A DNA stretch of 64,000 bases from Paenibacillus ginsengarvi (GTDB taxonomy: Bacteria > Bacillota > Bacilli > Paenibacillales > NBRC-103111), in assembly GCF_003626695.1 (NCBI RefSeq), contig NZ_RBAH01000009.1:186001-250000 (forward strand), read 5' to 3'. The position numbers were made by a program, and so were the translations under genes. Shown here piece by piece: positions 41,708 to 52,700 of the stretch. Position 1 is the stretch's first letter; each line of letters starts with the position of its first letter. The notes under the pieces are model-generated. The model was not told the DNA's origin. It saw only the letters and a program-made list of their open reading frames with translations, and made no database searches.

Positions 41708-44356
41708 ATGCTGGAATTGTATCAGGATCATAAAGGGAAAACGGCGCTTGCTTTTCCGCATTTCCCGACGCGTTTGCAGGCAGTAGTAGGGCGGAATTGG
41801 GGGCTTGTTCCGGCGGAGCGTATCGCAGCCGTGCTGCAAACTTCGGCGGCGACCGTAAGGGAGCTTGCGCAGGAGATGGGCTTCCCCACAGAAACGGACG
41901 CAGATCCGCTCTGGATGACGAGAGGCTATATTACGATCATCCGCGCCAACTGGCATCTGCTCCCGTACGGGCAGCTGCTTGAGCTGCTGGGTTGGACCGA
42001 GGAGCAGCTCGCCTTTGCGCTGAAGGAGGACGATTTTCTATGGATCAAGCTCGGCGCGCTCAAACCGCAAACCGAAGAAGTACACTATCGTCCGCTTACC
42101 GCTTCGGAGAAAGAATTGACGCGCCGGCTCCGGGAGCAGCTGAACGCTCATTTTCCGGAGGGTGATCAAACCGGCGGGCCATACGAGGAGCCGTTTGCTT
42201 TTCTCGGCAAGTTCGGGCAAGGCGAGAGCGGCTCCCTTCCGCAAGCAGCTAATGTTCGGCAAGCGCAAACGGACGAGGTGACGCTAGGTCCGCGATATCG
42301 CGTGGCCCGCCCGGAGGAGTATCGGCATGCCAAGTCGTTTGTCGAACGATTTGCGAAACGTTTGGAGCGTAAGTGGGGCATTTCGCCTGCGACGCAGGAG
42401 GATGCGGCGGCAAGCGGCGATGACACGGAAATCAGTCTGCACATCGTACCCGACTCGAGCTTGCTCGGGGAAAGCCATCGCATCGAGGTGACGCCTCACC
42501 GCATCCGCATCGAGTCGGTCGACGAGCCGGGACTGCTGCGAGGCTTGCAATGGCTGGAGCGGCAGATGGACGAGCGGGGCGGTCCGTTTGTGCGGCTGGG
42601 TCGGACAGAACGCCTTACGAAGATCGATCTGCGGTACATCTATTCTTTTTTCGCCGTTTACGGCGATCCGCTGATCGACCCGGAGCTCGACCCGTACCCG
42701 GACGATCTGCTCGAGAGGTTGTCGGACATCGGCGTGAACGGAATATGGCTGCAAAGCGTGCTGTACAATCTCATTCCGTGGGAAGAAGCTCCCGAGCTGT
42801 CGGACGGCTGGGAGAAGCGGCTGGAAGGACTGCGCAAGCTGACGGAGCGCGCGGCGGATTACGGGATCGGCGTTTACTTGTACTACAATGAACCGCGGGC
42901 GATGCCTTTGCCGTTCTACGATACGAGGCCGGACTGGAAAGGCCATACGCATATGGGCCTAATGGCGTCGCGCTGCACTTCGCGGCCGGAAGTGCAGCAG
43001 TATCTCTGGGAGAGCACGGCGCGGTTGTTCCGTGAGGTGCCCGGACTCGCCGGGTTGTTCACGATTACGATGTCGGAAAATTTGACGAACTGCTACTCCC
43101 ATGCGCCCGGCGGCAAGACGGAATGCCCGCGCTGCAGCCAGCGGCCGAGGGCGGAGGTGATTGCGGAGGTGAACCGCTGCATCGCCGAAGGCGCCTTCAG
43201 CGCGAAGCCGGATGCCCGCATCGTTTGCTGGACGTGGGGCTGGACCTGGTCCGAAGAAGAAGTGGCCCATGCGATATCGCTACTGCCGGACGGCGTTCGT
43301 CTCATGAGCAACAGCGAGGACCGGATGCCGACGAATGTGGCGGGCGTGCCCGGCTCCGTATCCGACTATTCGATCTCGATCGTCGGACCCGGCGAGCGGG
43401 CGCGTCATAACTGGAGTGCAGCGGCCGCTAGAGGTTTGGCGACGGCAGCCAAAGTGCAGCTGAACAACACGTGGGAATGCTCGGCGGTCCCGTTCCTGCC
43501 GGTCTTTGACCTGGTCGAGGAGCATTTGTCGAATCTGGAGCAATCTGGCATTAGCGGTTTGATGCTGAGCTGGACGCTCGGCGGTTATCCGTCGCTAAGT
43601 CTGGAGCTGGCTTCCGAATATTACTGGGATACGACTTCGGAAACCGCTGACGGGCAGCAGACTGCTCTGGAAAGGGGAAAGGCGCCCCGGCTTCGGGCCA
43701 AATTCGGTGAACATGCGGGAGGCGCGATTGCGGAGGCGACCAGCTTGTTCAGCCAGGCGTTCCGGGAATTTCCGTTTCAGATCGGCGTTGCCTATACGGC
43801 GCCGCAAAATTTCGGGCCGTCCAACCTGCTCTATTTGGAGCCAACCGGCTACCAGGCCACGATGATCGGGTTTCCGTACGACGATTTGAAGCGGTGGCGT
43901 TCGATCTACCCGGAGAATAAGTTCGCCGCCCAGTTCAGGAAGCTATCGCTCGGCTGGAAGAAAGGTATTGTCAAGCTCGGCAAGGCGCGCCGCCATGTGC
44001 CAGCCGGAGCGGAGCGGGCGTTTGAGGACCTCATGAACGCGGCAGAAGGCGCGTATTACCATTTTCGCAGCACGTATTTGCAGATCGCTTTCGTGCGTTG
44101 CCGCGACCGGATGCTGAAGGCGAAAAGCGCCGCCGTACGCGACAAGGAACGCCGGAGCTTGCTGGCGATAGTGGAAGAGGAGCTGGCAATCGCCAAATCG
44201 CTATTCGCGCTTATTCGACGCGATTCGCGCATTGGCTTCGAGGCGAGCAATCATTACTTTTATACGGCGCAGCAATTGCAGGAAAAGGTATGGAACTGCC
44301 TGTACGTTCGCGATCAGTTGCAAGCGGAAACGGCCGAGCCTATGGCCGCCAGGTAG
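41708..44356 (+). CDS. Large GH20-like glycoside hydrolase, uncharacterised
   Basis: An 882-residue protein without signal peptide. Residues 1-130 are a novel helical region (LVPAERIAAVLQTSAATVRE). About 240-295 looks like the non-catalytic beta/alpha domain that precedes GH20 and GH67 barrels (ITP-like HRIEVTPHRIRIESVDEPGL). A TIM barrel follows from about 300 (KIDLRYIYSFFAVYGDP), with strand-end motifs VYLYYNEPRAMPLPF, FTITMSENL, CWTWGWTW and LMLSWTLGG, and a TECPRCSQ Cys pair. The C-terminal ~250 residues are helical. The glycan is unknown. GGGAGG precedes the ATG. Confidence 0.6.
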   Translation: MLELYQDHKGKTALAFPHFPTRLQAVVGRNWGLVPAERIAAVLQTSAATVRELAQEMGFPTETDADPLWMTRGYITIIRANWHLLPYGQLLELLGWTEEQLAFALKEDDFLWIKLGALKPQTEEVHYRPLTASEKELTRRLREQLNAHFPEGDQTGGPYEEPFAFLGKFGQGESGSLPQAANVRQAQTDEVTLGPRYRVARPEEYRHAKSFVERFAKRLERKWGISPATQEDAAASGDDTEISLHIVPDSSLLGESHRIEVTPHRIRIESVDEPGLLRGLQWLERQMDERGGPFVRLGRTERLTKIDLRYIYSFFAVYGDPLIDPELDPYPDDLLERLSDIGVNGIWLQSVLYNLIPWEEAPELSDGWEKRLEGLRKLTERAADYGIGVYLYYNEPRAMPLPFYDTRPDWKGHTHMGLMASRCTSRPEVQQYLWESTARLFREVPGLAGLFTITMSENLTNCYSHAPGGKTECPRCSQRPRAEVIAEVNRCIAEGAFSAKPDARIVCWTWGWTWSEEEVAHAISLLPDGVRLMSNSEDRMPTNVAGVPGSVSDYSISIVGPGERARHNWSAAAARGLATAAKVQLNNTWECSAVPFLPVFDLVEEHLSNLEQSGISGLMLSWTLGGYPSLSLELASEYYWDTTSETADGQQTALERGKAPRLRAKFGEHAGGAIAEATSLFSQAFREFPFQIGVAYTAPQNFGPSNLLYLEPTGYQATMIGFPYDDLKRWRSIYPENKFAAQFRKLSLGWKKGIVKLGKARRHVPAGAERAFEDLMNAAEGAYYHFRSTYLQIAFVRCRDRMLKAKSAAVRDKERRSLLAIVEEELAIAKSLFALIRRDSRIGFEASNHYFYTAQQLQEKVWNCLYVRDQLQAETAEPMAAR

Positions 44357-44381
44357 ATTTGAGGACACGTTTTTGGCTTAG

Positions 44382-44410
44382 CCCCGTCATCATGACGGGG
44401 TTTTGCTTTT
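44382..44410 (+). terminator. Terminator after the large glycosidase gene
   Basis: ccccgtcat (44382-44390) and atgacgggg (44392-44400) form a near-perfect stem followed by TTTTGCTTTT. Confidence 0.8.
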
Positions 44411-44512
44411 GCTAACGAATGGAACGATCCCGATTGGCAATTAGGACGAAAGCCCCTTATGGCCAATTGTAACCTTATGGTAAAATCCACTAGCGGATAG
44501 GAGGAGAAACAT

Positions 44513-45436
44513 ATGAAAAAACGTAACAAATGGCTGCAAACGGGGGCGGTTGCCGTTCTAGCCGCAAGCCTGCTCGTGCTGGCCGCATGCGGCCAGAAAC
44601 CGGAAGGCAGCGGCGCTGCGCCTGTATCGTCGCCTGTCGGCACGGAAACGGCCGTCAAGGCACCGGAGACGGCCAAGCCGGCCGATCAGCCGAAGAAGGC
44701 GAACGCCTCGGATGTCATCCAGAAGACGATGGAAGCGGCGTCCAAGCTGGATAGCTTCACGACGAATATGAATATGAAGCAAACGATGGAGCAAGCGGGG
44801 AACAAAACGGATATGCAGTCCGTCATCGCAATGGATGTTGTGATGAAGCCGCAGATGTCGTTCAAGCAAACGATGTCGATGAATATGCTTGGGCAGGATA
44901 TCAAGATGGAGTCGTACATGACGAAGGACGGCTTTTTCATGAAGGAGCCGACGACGGGGCAATGGATGAAGCTGCCGAAGGAGCAGTCGGATCTGATGCT
45001 GAGCGCGGTGTCCAGCGACCAGCTCGACCCGTCCAAGCAATTGGAGAAGCTGAAGCCATTCCTCAACGATTTCGTTCTGACCGAAAGCGGCGACGATTAC
45101 ACGGTAAAGCTGACGGCCGGCGGCGACAAGTTCAATGAGTTTATCAAAAACGAAATGAAAAGCTATATGAACAGCAATCCGAATATGGAAAAATTGCTTG
45201 AACAAAATATGTCCGCGATCAAAATCACGAGCGTCGACTACACTTTCACGGTCGACAAGAAAACGCAGTACCCGAAAAGCATGAAAGTTAACATGGATCT
45301 CGAGATGGACATCCAAGGACAAAAAATGCGACTCGTGCAAAATATAGACGGCACGTACAGCAACCATAACGGCATTAAGGAAATCGCGCTGCCGAAAGAA
45401 GCGCTCGAAGCGAAAGCGGTCGGAGCTGCGAATTAA
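44513..45436 (+). CDS. DUF6612-type lipoprotein
   Basis: A 307-residue exported lipoprotein (lipobox VLAAC, C26). A Pro/Ala-rich linker (about 30-65) precedes a beta-rich domain with alternating strands (NMNMKQTMEQAGNKTDMQS, MSMNMLGQDIKMESYMTKDG, KSMKVNMDLEMDIQGQKMRL), resembling the LppX/LprG-like or DUF6612 curved-sheet fold that can hold lipids. It is unusually Met-rich. The cargo is unknown. GGAGGAG precedes the ATG and a shared terminator separates it from modA. Confidence 0.75.
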   Translation: MKKRNKWLQTGAVAVLAASLLVLAACGQKPEGSGAAPVSSPVGTETAVKAPETAKPADQPKKANASDVIQKTMEAASKLDSFTTNMNMKQTMEQAGNKTDMQSVIAMDVVMKPQMSFKQTMSMNMLGQDIKMESYMTKDGFFMKEPTTGQWMKLPKEQSDLMLSAVSSDQLDPSKQLEKLKPFLNDFVLTESGDDYTVKLTAGGDKFNEFIKNEMKSYMNSNPNMEKLLEQNMSAIKITSVDYTFTVDKKTQYPKSMKVNMDLEMDIQGQKMRLVQNIDGTYSNHNGIKEIALPKEALEAKAVGAAN

Positions 45437-45468
45437 GCTCCGTCTTCGCTTGTTCCCCCTCTATGGAC

Positions 45469-45510
45469 AAAAACCCCGATTGGCCGCGAATGGCCGCTCG
45501 GGGTTTTTTG
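45469..45510. terminator. Bidirectional terminator between the DUF6612 gene and modA
   Basis: aaaccccga (45471-45479) and tcggggttt (45499-45507) form a perfect stem with A and T tracts on both sides. Confidence 0.8.
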
Positions 45511-45516
45511 GGATGC

Positions 45517-46320
45517 TTAGCGCTTCGGCTGGGAGAAGCCGTATTTGGCGAACACGTCGAGTGCTTCTTTTGAATGAAGGTAGGTATAAAGCGCCTCGGC
45601 TTCCTTGGGATGTTTGGTAGCTTTGACGACACCGAATGGATACTCAATGGGACTATACGATTTGGCATCGACGGCGAAGGCGATCTTGACCTTCTTCGAC
45701 GTTAACGCGTCGGTTCGGTACACGAATCCGGCATCGGCGTTTCCGGTTTCGACGTATTGCAGCACTTGCCTGACGTCCTTGCCTTGCACCGTCTTCGTTT
45801 GCAGCGTATCCCACAGCTTGGCTGCGAGGAGCGATTCCTTGGCGTAGCTGCCGGCAGGCACGCTTTCGGGTATGCCGACGGCAACGCGCTTCACTTCCGC
45901 TTTCGTCAAGTCGTTCAGACCGGCTAGCGGAAGGTTTCCGTCCGCCGGGACGACGACGACCAGCTCGTTGCCGAGCACCGTGCGCTGTTTATTTGTGTCC
46001 ACCAACTGCTTCTCCACAAGCGCATTCATATTTTTCGGTGCGGCGGACAAGAACAGATCGGCAGGGGCTCCTTGCTCGATTTGCTGCTGGAGCGACCCGG
46101 AGGCTCCATAGTTAAAATTCAGCTTGACTGCGGGCTGCTTTGCTCCGTATACCTTCTGGATTTCATTCAGCGCATCCGTCAGACTGGCGGCGGCCGAGAC
46201 GGTTAATTCGATCGTCTGCCGGGCCGATTCGGCGGCCTGATTTTTCGTACATCCCGTTGTCAGAATTAGTACCAGAACAACGAACATGCAGGTGAAGTTG
46301 CGATTAAAACGTACAGACAC
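45517..46320 (-). CDS. modA: Molybdate ABC transporter substrate-binding lipoprotein
   Basis: A 267-residue lipoprotein (lipobox LTTGC, C24). ModA features are VSAAASLTDALNEI at the N-terminus, FNYGASGSLQQQIEQGAPAD, which holds Ser residues that bind the oxyanion, and GIPESVPAGSYAKESL and NADAGFVYRTDA later. It delivers molybdate or tungstate to ModBC. The GTG start at 46320 has AGAGGTG upstream. No modB or modC gene is adjacent, which is unusual. Confidence 0.9.
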   Translation of the reverse strand: MSVRFNRNFTCMFVVLVLILTTGCTKNQAAESARQTIELTVSAAASLTDALNEIQKVYGAKQPAVKLNFNYGASGSLQQQIEQGAPADLFLSAAPKNMNALVEKQLVDTNKQRTVLGNELVVVVPADGNLPLAGLNDLTKAEVKRVAVGIPESVPAGSYAKESLLAAKLWDTLQTKTVQGKDVRQVLQYVETGNADAGFVYRTDALTSKKVKIAFAVDAKSYSPIEYPFGVVKATKHPKEAEALYTYLHSKEALDVFAKYGFSQPKR

Positions 46321-46429
46321 CGGATTCACCTCTGAAGTTGCAGGATGGAAGGTCATTTTATTAAACTTTCTTATCCATTATAGGATAGCCTGACCTTGGT
46401 AGAATAGAGAAGCTCGATTTATGGTCTAT

Positions 46430-46444
46430 TTAAAGCGCTTTCCA
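46430..46444. promoter_or_regulatory. Candidate catabolite-repression (cre) site
   Basis: TTAAAGCGCTTTCCA contains the palindrome AAAGCGCTTT and closely resembles CcpA-binding cre sites. It lies 110 bp upstream of modA and about 325 bp upstream of the large lyase gene; catabolite control of the lyase is the likelier role. Confidence 0.45.
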
Positions 46445-46768
46445 TTATCCGGGTAATCTGCCAAAATGATAGTATCCAAACCCCTCACACCTTCGCTTAG
46501 CCAGCACATCCAGCTTCCGCTCCATATGCCCGCCGATGGGGAATGGACAAGCCCGCACCCAGACAAGCATAGTAACGTACCACTACAACGTAAAGGAGGA
46601 GAGTAATAAGAACCCGACCGGTTACTTCTCCGCAGCGTCGTTCCGTTCGTTTACGTGGATACGGCGGCTCGGGAAGACCCTTACGGATGGAGCAGGGGAA
46701 TCGAATAGAACAAAGTCAGCAAAGCGAAGAGAAACCATCTGACCAATCCACGGTAAGGGACTGATGGG
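46445..46768 (+). other. Leader/intergenic region before the large lyase gene
   Basis: About 320 bases without a recognised gene. It contains a very strong Shine-Dalgarno-like AAAGGAGGA (46592-46600) with no start codon at a usable distance, and an open frame (46536-46742) with no ribosome site or family resemblance. It may be a long untranslated leader or the remains of a small gene. Confidence 0.4.
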
Positions 46769-49700
46769 ATGAATCGGCTTGCGCTTGGGCGACGGATGCG
46801 ATCCGTAGCCATACTGATGACGATGGTGCTTTGCTTTAGCAGTCTGTTCGGTTTTGCGCCGGGTACGGCGAGAGCGGCAGAAGTGGATACGGAAGGAGGT
46901 CCGTTGGCGGAACCGGCTGCTTTGCTGCTGGACGATAATCCGCAGCTGCCGAACGGAGGTTTCGAGGAAATAACGAGCGGCAGACCGAAAGACTGGAGCT
47001 ATGTAAGCGGCGGGGTCGAATCCACGACCGCGTTAGTTCGCAGCGGTACGAGCAGCGTCAAATTAACCGATACGAGCAGCACGTCCTCGACCGCGCTGCG
47101 CAGCGTCAAAATCCCGGTCACGGCCGGGCAAACGTACAGCGTATCCGTTTATTCGTACAACGTGCAGGGCGTTTCCGATCTGTATTTGGAATACTGGGAC
47201 GCGGTAGGAGGCTACACCAAAATTTACACGGGGCAAAATACGACCTCGTCCACATGGAGCAAAATTACGGTGACGGGCGTAGCCCCGGAGGGTACCGTAT
47301 ACGCCAGCATGCGCTTGTATTTGCATCTGGCCAATGTCGGCAGCGCGTACTTCGACGACGCCACGTTCGAGCGTGTATTAGCGGGACCGCAGCCGCAGCT
47401 TCTGAACGGGAATGTAGAGGAGCTCGTTAACGGCAGTCCCAAATATTGGACGATGGCCGCCACCTCGCAAGCATCGACCGAACAGGTTCATTCCGGCTCG
47501 TACAGCATCAAGATCAACGATCCTAGCAGTACCGCAGGGGTAACGGTGCGAAGCAACCAGATCGCGGTTACGCCGGGGGAAAAGTACGAATCCACCGTAT
47601 GGTCTTACAATCTCCAGGGAGTTTCCCAGCTATATCTGGAGTTCTGGGATGCAGGGGGCAACTATACGACGATCCTGACCGGCACGAACGATTCGCTTAA
47701 CACATGGAAGCAGATTCAGGTTAAGGGCGTAGCGCCGGAAAACTCGGCCTATGTCACGGTTCGCTTTTATTTGCACGCGGCGAACGTAGGTACGGCCTAC
47801 TTTGACGACGCCACGTTCCGTGTTACCCCGCCGGACCCGATCACGAATATGAACAACGGCAGCTTCGAACAGAGCGAAGCAGGCAAGCCGCTTTACTGGA
47901 GCGGAACGGACGGGATCGCGCTGACGAACGAGAAGGCGTCGCATGGCGCCAGCAGTGTCAAAATTGCTCCGTCGGGCGGGACGTCTCCCGGATTGACCAG
48001 TTTTCCGATCGCGGTATCGCCGGGACTCGCGTATGAAGCATCCGTCAGCACCTCGACGTATACACCGGCAGCCACTGCCGCGATCTATATGGAATTTATG
48101 GATGCTGGCGGCAGCTTACTCGGCTTTTCTCCGGCACAGGTTAACGCATCCGGCCCGTGGAGCAGTCTTTCTGTCACTGGAACGGCTCCGGCGGGTGCAG
48201 TGTCCGCCAGAGTGAGAATCGCCGCTTTGAGCGGAACGGCTTATTTCGACGACGCTACATTCAAGCGATCCGCCGCGGCGGTCGGCAGCAAGACGCGATC
48301 CACCTATTATACGCCTGCCAAGGTGACGGCCGCCCGTCAGAACGTACTGTTATACGATTGGGCGAAAAGCTCCAAGGACAGCGTCGTAACCAAAGCGAAC
48401 AAGTATTTGGCCAAGGGGCAGGACTTTATATGGGAACTGGTTCCGGGGCCGAACCTGCCGCGAAGCTATGGGGTCAATCAGGTGCTCGGCAGTCCGATTA
48501 CGGGCAGAGCGATCGATCAGTACGGCAACTATCCGTACAAGGCGGACCCGCTGAACGATCCGTGGAAAATCGTCGATCCGAGCAGCGGCTACAAATTTCC
48601 GACGAACGACTTCGGCGCCTACTACCGGAGCGGTCTGGACGAGCACGGTATCTTCCAGCCGAAGCTGGCGGACCGGAGCCTGCTGGTCAACACGCTGTAC
48701 CCGGAAAAAGGGCCGACTTGGGGCGTAGACGACGGCTTCGGCTGGATGAACGAAAACGGCGATCGTTACACGTTCGTCGCCTATTACACGCATTGGTTTC
48801 TTTGGTATAGTACAGGTATGATTCAGGATTCGCTGAATGCGTTCCGCGACGCTTATCTGTACACCGGGGACGTGAAGTATGCAAGAGCAGGGATGGTGCT
48901 GCTCGACCGGATTGCCGACGTGTACCCGGATATGGACACGATGCTCCACGACAAAACGATATACCTGAATTCGCACGGGGGCACCGGGCTTGGCAAAGTG
49001 GTCGGCTCGATCTGGGAGACAGGACTCGTCAAAGATTTCATCTCCGCTTACGACGCCTTTTATCCGGCGCTGGGCGATACGCTGCTGGCGCAGTTTCTGG
49101 ATGCGAAGTCGGCCCAATACCGGCTGACGAATCCGAAGAACAGCGGGGGAGCGATCGCGAGAAATATCGAGGACGGCATTCTGAAGCAGGTATATCCCGG
49201 GGTTAAGGCGGCCCGGATTCGGGGCAATGACGGCATGCACCAGAGCGCGCTCGCGCTGGCCGCGGTTGTCTACGATACATTGCCGCAGACCAAGGAATGG
49301 CTCGATTTCACGTTCCAGACGGGGGGCAATACGTCCAACCCGCCGGGCGTAACCGGAGGAAACATCCTGAACACGCTCATCAGCGTCGTCGACCGCGACG
49401 GGCACGGTAACGAGGCGTCGCCGGGTTACAATTCGCTGTGGCTGACTACCGATCAGTTGACCGCTGACGTGCTGGACGGGTACGATCTGTATCCGGAAGC
49501 GGATCTGTACGCGAATGTGAAGTTCCGTAAAATGTTCTCGGCCTATTACCCGCTCGTTCTTAGCGAAAAGTATTTGGCGAATATCGGCGACACCGGCTCG
49601 ACCGGCAACCCCGGCATATCGACGGTGAAGCTGGCGGACGTCGTCAAGGCGTTCGACAAGTTCGGCGATCCGGTCTACGCCCAGCTTGCCTATTTTCTAA

Positions 49701-52700
49701 ACGGTAACCGTGCCGACGGTATCCATAAGGATGTATTCTCAGTTAATCCGAACGAAATCTCGCAGCGCATTCGCGACGCCGTGGCGCTTCACGGAACGCT
49801 CGACCTGGGCAGCGACAACAGGACGGGATACGGCTTCGCCGCGCTTCGCGACGGGAAGAACGTGACGGACAGCTTTGGTCTCTCTTACGGGTTTCCGTCG
49901 ATGGATATCGCTTACCGCAATACGGAGGTGAAGCTGTTCGAAGCGTCGGGAACGATGCAGCTCGAGGCGACGGCTCCGGGGGCTATCATCACGTACAGCT
50001 TTGAGGTATCCCATACCGACGACTACGAAATCGATCTGCTGCCGTTTCTCGCGCCGTCGTATGGGATTTATCGGATTTCGATCGATGGGCAGCCAGTGCG
50101 CGACATGGACTTCTACGGGTCGAATACGAATTTGTACGAGGTGCTTGGCCGGATGACGCTCACGGCGGGTATGCACCGGATTAGCTTCGAAGGGCTTGGC
50201 AAACGAGCCGAATCGACGAACTACAAGATGGGAGTCCGAAACCTCAATCTGCTCGACGCAAATGCCCGCGCGGTGCGTGACAACGCCGGACCGCAAGGCA
50301 ATACGCTGCGCGATTTCTGGATGTATTACGGACGCAACACCGGTCACGGCCATAAAGATACGCTCAATCTGGGCATGCATGCGTTCGGGCTCGATCTATC
50401 GCCCGACCTCGGCTATCCGGAATTTGCCGACAGCGTAGATATGCACCGTGCGCAATGGGTCGTAAATACGATCAGCCACAACACCGTTATGGTTGATAAA
50501 AAGATGCAGGGCAACCAGTGGGTCGCCGATCCTAAGCATTTCGACGACAGCGGAATGGTGCAGCTGATCGACGTCGAGGCGCCGGACGTGTATCCGCAAA
50601 CGGAGCTGTACAAACGGACGACGGCGATGATCCGAATCGACGGCGCTAATTCGTACGCGGTGGACTTTTTCCGGGTCAAAGGCGGCACCGATCATCATTT
50701 CAGCTTCCACGGGGCGGAGGGTGTCGCTACAGTCGAAGGGCTGACCATGACCGCGCAGTCGACCGGCACGTACGCCGGGCCGGGCGTTGAATACGGGCAG
50801 CGGGTTGATGACGTTGCCGGCTCCGGGTATAAAGGAAGCGGGTTCCACTATCTGAAAAATGTGTCGAGGGATATGAATCCGCAAGCGGCGTTTAGCATCG
50901 ACTGGAAAGCGGTCGATACGTGGAAGGTACTGTCATCGCCCGCCGATATTCATTTGCGGCTGACGATGCTTGGTCCCATTGACGACGTAGCGCTGGCCGA
51001 CGGCGTACCGCCGCAGAACAAGCCGGGTAATCCGAAGACACTGCGATATTTCGTCGCCCATCGCAGCGGCACGAATCTGGATAGCTTGTTCACCTCGGTG
51101 CTGGAGCCGTACAAGGATAACCGGACGATCGCCTCGATTGAGCCTGCTGTCGTCAAAGCGGGCGGAACGGTGGTAAGCGGCAACGACGTCAAGGCGGTCA
51201 AAGTTACGCTCGCAAACGGCAGAGTCGACTATATCGTAAACGCTCTGAATACGGAAACGTTGTATACGATCGACGACAAGCTTCAGTTCAAAGGGTTTAT
51301 GGGCGTTTACTCCGAGAAAGATGGAGAAAACGTGTACCGGTACGTGCATGACGGCTCGTTCATCGCGCCGATCGGCGAAACAGCCGGGACCGATGCAGGA
51401 GCGCTGCAAGGGACAATTGCCAGTTTTACCGGAATTCCGTCCGTCCAAAACGAAATCGTCGTTAACATGAACCTGGCCGGGGCAACTCTGGACGATGTCG
51501 TGGGCGCTACGATCGTTGTGGCGAACGACGGGGTCCGCAATGCGGCTTACCGGATTATCGGGGCGGCCGACCTCGGCTCGGGACGGTACCGGCTCGACAT
51601 CGGCGAAAGTACGCTGATTCGTTCCTTTGTCGATCCGAACGATTTCAGCAAAGGGTATGTGTACGACATCGCGCAAGGTGCCGCATTCCGCATTCCGCTC
51701 ACGCGGGAGGCGTTCTCGCTCCAGACGGTTGCGCTAGTAACCGGTGACCTGCATCAGGGCTGGTATACATCGGATGCGACCGTAACGCTGCAAGTTTATG
51801 GCCAGTCAGGTGCTGTAGCCTCGACCGAATATCAGCTTGAAGCAGGAGCCGGCTGGGTTCCGTACACGGGCCCGATTACGCTGTCCGATAGCGGAACGCA
51901 CGTTGTGAAGTATCGTTCCAAGGATGTAGCCGGCAACGCCGAGCCGGAGCAAGCCATTACGGTGCGCATCGATAAGCAGTCTCCGGTTTCGCAGCTGCAA
52001 GCGAGCGGAACGCCGGGAGACGGTGGTTGGTACCGCTCTCCAGTCACGGTGACGCTACAAGTGTATGATGCGCACTCCGGGGTGGAGCGAACGGAATATG
52101 CAATTACGGTTACGGCCAGCGCGTACGGCCAGCAAAGTCATGGCTTCATCCCTTATACCGGGCCGTTTACGCTGGATGAGGGGAGTTACGGAATCCAGTT
52201 CCGATCCGTTGATACGGCCGGGAATGAAGAAGCGGTACAAACGGCGGAGCTGAAGGTGGACCGGACCACGCCAAGCGTTGCTGTATACGCGAACGGAGTC
52301 CCGGCGACACCGGTGATACAGGTGGAAGATAGCGAGACGACCGTGTTGACTCTGCAAGCGAGCGATGCGTTGTCGGGCGTGGCAGCCCGATCGATTACGG
52401 TGAACGGAGCCGTGTACGGAGAAGGCACCCCCATCTCGTGGGCCGGCAGGCCTGGCGATCATGCGGTTCGCGTCACCGTGAGCGATCATGCGGGCAATAT
52501 GACAGAACAAACGTATACGTTTCGCGTCACGACAAGTCCATCGTCGATTTTGGCGCTGCTTGGCAGATTCGTGCAAGCGAACGTGCTGGGCCAGCCGGTA
52601 GAGGCGAAGCTGACGAACTCGATGAGACAGGCCGATCATCACTTCGGCAGCGGGAGAAGGAGTCAGGCGCTTCATTTCCTTGACAAGTTTCTGGAAACGA

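Noticed and set aside
46536..46742. Possible 68-residue gene before the giant lyase
   Set aside because: No Shine-Dalgarno, unusual composition and no recognisable motif; the strong AAAGGAGGA lies inside it, not before it.
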